DNA from: G965203045 sp965203045
GTDB taxonomy: Bacteria; Pseudomonadota; Gammaproteobacteria; PS1; Pseudothioglobaceae
Direction of reading: 5' to 3'
Assembly (NCBI GenBank): GCA_965203045.1
Contig: OZ241850.1
Span: 1,178,001 to 1,242,000 of the forward strand
Length of the DNA: 64,000 bases
The notes beneath the pieces are model-generated. The model was not told the DNA's origin. It made no database searches and was given only the letters and a program-made list of their open reading frames with translations. The position numbers and the translations under genes are program-made. Shown piece by piece: positions 62,626-64,000 of this stretch (positions are counted from its first letter, which is position 1; each line of letters opens with the position of its first letter).

Positions 62626-62883
62626 CTACTTTTTGTGTTTGTCAGTGTAAGGAATGAGAGCTAGAAATCTAGCGCGTTTGATAGCGGTTGTTAACTGTCT
62701 TTGAAAGTGCGCCTTAGTGCCTGTTAGGTGAGATGGAGTAATTTTGCCACTCTCATCAATGTTTTGTAGTAAAAGACCTATGTCTTTGTAATCAATCTCA
62801 GATATACCGGCGGCGGTAAAGCGGCAAAAACTGCTAATTAATTGTTGTGTTTTACGTTTTTTACGTTTGTTTTGCTTTGCCAT
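62626..62883 (-). CDS. rpsR: 30S ribosomal protein S18
   Basis: The 85-residue protein contains the family core IDYKDIGLLLQNIDESGKI, TGTKAHFQRQLTTAIKRARF and LALIPYTD. The N-terminus is basic and slightly longer than in E. coli (75 residues). Its ATG overlaps the last base of the rpsF stop (TAATG). The priB gene found between rpsF and rpsR in enterics is absent. Confidence 0.97.
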   Translation of the reverse strand: MAKQNKRKKRKTQQLISSFCRFTAAGISEIDYKDIGLLLQNIDESGKITPSHLTGTKAHFQRQLTTAIKRARFLALIPYTDKHKK

Positions 62884-63227
62884 TACTCCTCCTGCTTGTT
62901 TTGTTTTTCTTTTTTACTCATCATTATCGACTTTTTAGTAATTGCTCGTTTTTTAGCGATTACTAAATTTCTGATAATAATATCGTTAAAACGGAAGTTG
63001 TAATTTAATTTATTCAACACACTTTTTGGACACTCAATATTCATCAGTGCATAATGCCCCTTATAAACCTTATTAATTGGATAAGCCAGCATTTGACGAC
63101 CCCAATCCTCTAAACGATGCACTTTACCACCGTTTTCAATAATCATTTCTTGATATTTGCCCAAAATATCTGGCATTTTTGCGCTTTGGTTAGGGTGAAC
63201 AATAATGACAATTTCATAATGTCGCAT
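62883..63227 (-). CDS. rpsF: 30S ribosomal protein S6
   Basis: The 114-residue protein begins MRHYEIVIIVHPNQSAKM and contains VHRLEDWGRQMLAYPINK then HYALMNIE, the standard S6 fold in which it pairs with S18. The C-terminal tail is short and lysine-rich and lacks the glutamate-rich extension of E. coli S6. It is the first gene of the rpsF-rpsR-rplI operon. Confidence 0.97.
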   Translation of the reverse strand: MRHYEIVIIVHPNQSAKMPDILGKYQEMIIENGGKVHRLEDWGRQMLAYPINKVYKGHYALMNIECPKSVLNKLNYNFRFNDIIIRNLVIAKKRAITKKSIMMSKKEKQNKQEE

Positions 63228-63298
63228 AATATTTCCTAATGGTTGTTAATTATAAACAGTTTGCTACATTTACAATAGTCAAACTAGGATGTGGGGCG

Positions 63299-63327
63299 AT
63301 TATACGCTAACATTACTTGGCTAACAA
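63299..63327 (-). promoter_or_regulatory. Promoter of the rpsF-rpsR-rplI operon
   Basis: On the minus strand TTGTTA (complement of 63322-63327) and TATAAT (complement of 63299-63304) are spaced by 17 bases and followed by the GC-rich discriminator CGCCCC. The leader to the rpsF start is about 65 bases, AT-rich, with no recognised riboswitch. Confidence 0.65.
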
Positions 63328-63360
63328 CTAATTCTGTTAAAATTGCGGTATTTTTAATTA

Positions 63361-64000
63361 ATGACTAGGCAACAACTGCTGGTTTATATGTTTGTAGTGC
63401 TAGTGTGGGGGACCACACCGCTTGCAATTAATTGGAGTGTTATTGGCGCTGGTTCGTGGTTTTCTTTATTAGTGCGTATGATGTTAGGGTTGTTGTTATG
63501 CTTGTCGCTACTACTATTTAGTAGACGAAAATTAAAGTTTGATAAGGCGTCTATTTTGCATTATACGACCGCTTCGGTTGGTATTTGGTTAGCTATGGGG
63601 TTGATTTATTTAGGCACACCCTATATTGATTCTGGTTTTATTTCGGTAGTTTTTGGCATCACTCCGTTTTTTACTGGTATTTTTGCTGTGTTATTATTAA
63701 ATGAGCCTAGTTTCAACCCTATTAAAATAGTTGCTTTAATTATAGCTTTCGTTGGCATCACCCTTATTTATTTGCAGTCTATTACTCAAGGTAATTGGAT
63801 ATTTTATGGGTTATCTTTGGTGTTTTTAGGCATGGTTAGTCAATCACTAGTAAGTGTTATTTTAAAAAAAATAAATGCTTCGGTATCAGCTTTAGAAACT
63901 ACTAGTGGTGCTTTATTATTTGGCATTATTCCTTTATTTTTATGTTGGTTATTTTTTGAAGGTAGTATTCCAAATTTAAGTCAAAAAGCTTTGTTTTCTA
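63361..64000 (+). CDS. EamA/DMT-family transporter, 3' end outside the window
   Basis: The open frame starts at the ATG at 63361 and runs to the right edge (213 codons visible). The product begins MTRQQLLVYMFVVLVWGTTP. It contains at least six hydrophobic spans, the typical first-span VWGTTPLAINW, and, in the fourth span, TPFFTGIFAVLLLNEP, the EamA signature with a glutamate-proline turn. The second EamA repeat starts near residue 140. Substrate is unknown; members export metabolites or amino acids. It is divergent from rpsF. Confidence 0.85.
   Translation, partial: MTRQQLLVYMFVVLVWGTTPLAINWSVIGAGSWFSLLVRMMLGLLLCLSLLLFSRRKLKFDKASILHYTTASVGIWLAMGLIYLGTPYIDSGFISVVFGITPFFTGIFAVLLLNEPSFNPIKIVALIIAFVGITLIYLQSITQGNWIFYGLSLVFLGMVSQSLVSVILKKINASVSALETTSGALLFGIIPLFLCWLFFEGSIPNLSQKALFS

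Overview
The window is a single AT-rich chromosomal segment from a gammaproteobacterium. The evidence is the gene content and order: hisS-yfgM-der, rpsF-rpsR-rplI, guaA, parC, the CcmAB haem-export pair, NudE, a short SppA and a bufferin-like DUF2282 protein. The low GC, short intergenic gaps and a decaying gene would suit a marine sulphur-oxidiser or symbiont of the SUP05/Thioglobus type. That placement is an inference from general character, not something a marker in the window proves.

Layout. Positions 1-11.5 kb hold housekeeping genes: the start of an LptF/LptG-type permease gene (running off the left edge), guaA, sppA, ccmA-ccmB-coaBC with 4-base overlaps, a small cluster of DnaA-box-like sites, comEC, dnaE, and a tRNA-Ala/tRNA-Glu pair on the minus strand with its own strong promoter. 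Positions 11.6-49.4 kb, well over half the window, hold three giant plus-strand genes of about 3,800, 4,442 and 3,890 codons. Positions 49.4-63.3 kb return to housekeeping genes, nearly all on the minus strand: cysS, leuB, rubredoxin, peroxiredoxin, a broken metallo-beta-lactamase-fold gene, nudE (plus strand), parC, a DUF2282 protein, der, yfgM, hisS, a cpdA-like phosphodiesterase, dnaB, rplI, rpsR and rpsF. An EamA-family transporter gene (plus strand) runs off the right edge.

The giant cluster is the remarkable part. All three products have Sec-type signal peptides, long stalks of immunoglobulin-like, cadherin-like, BIG2 and MBG/YDG-like modules, and a C-terminal pair of dockerin-type calcium loops. 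Giants 1 and 3 are paralogues. Each carries four C-type-lectin-like domains with an E/Q-P-N motif, which in animal lectins specifies mannose-type sugar binding. Giant 2 carries five six-bladed NHL propellers, each apparently nested inside a putative-Ig (He_PIG) fold. Giants 1 and 3 share a promoter and leader arrangement, and a third decayed copy of that leader lies just after giant 3. Kilobase-scale near-identical DNA repeats, a 2,121-bp tandem duplication, a chimeric module junction, G8 tracts in lectin codons and a frameshift that cuts the dockerin off giant 1 all show a locus evolving by recombination. The likely role is a cell-surface or secreted glycan-binding system. No secretion machinery and no cohesin partner are visible here.
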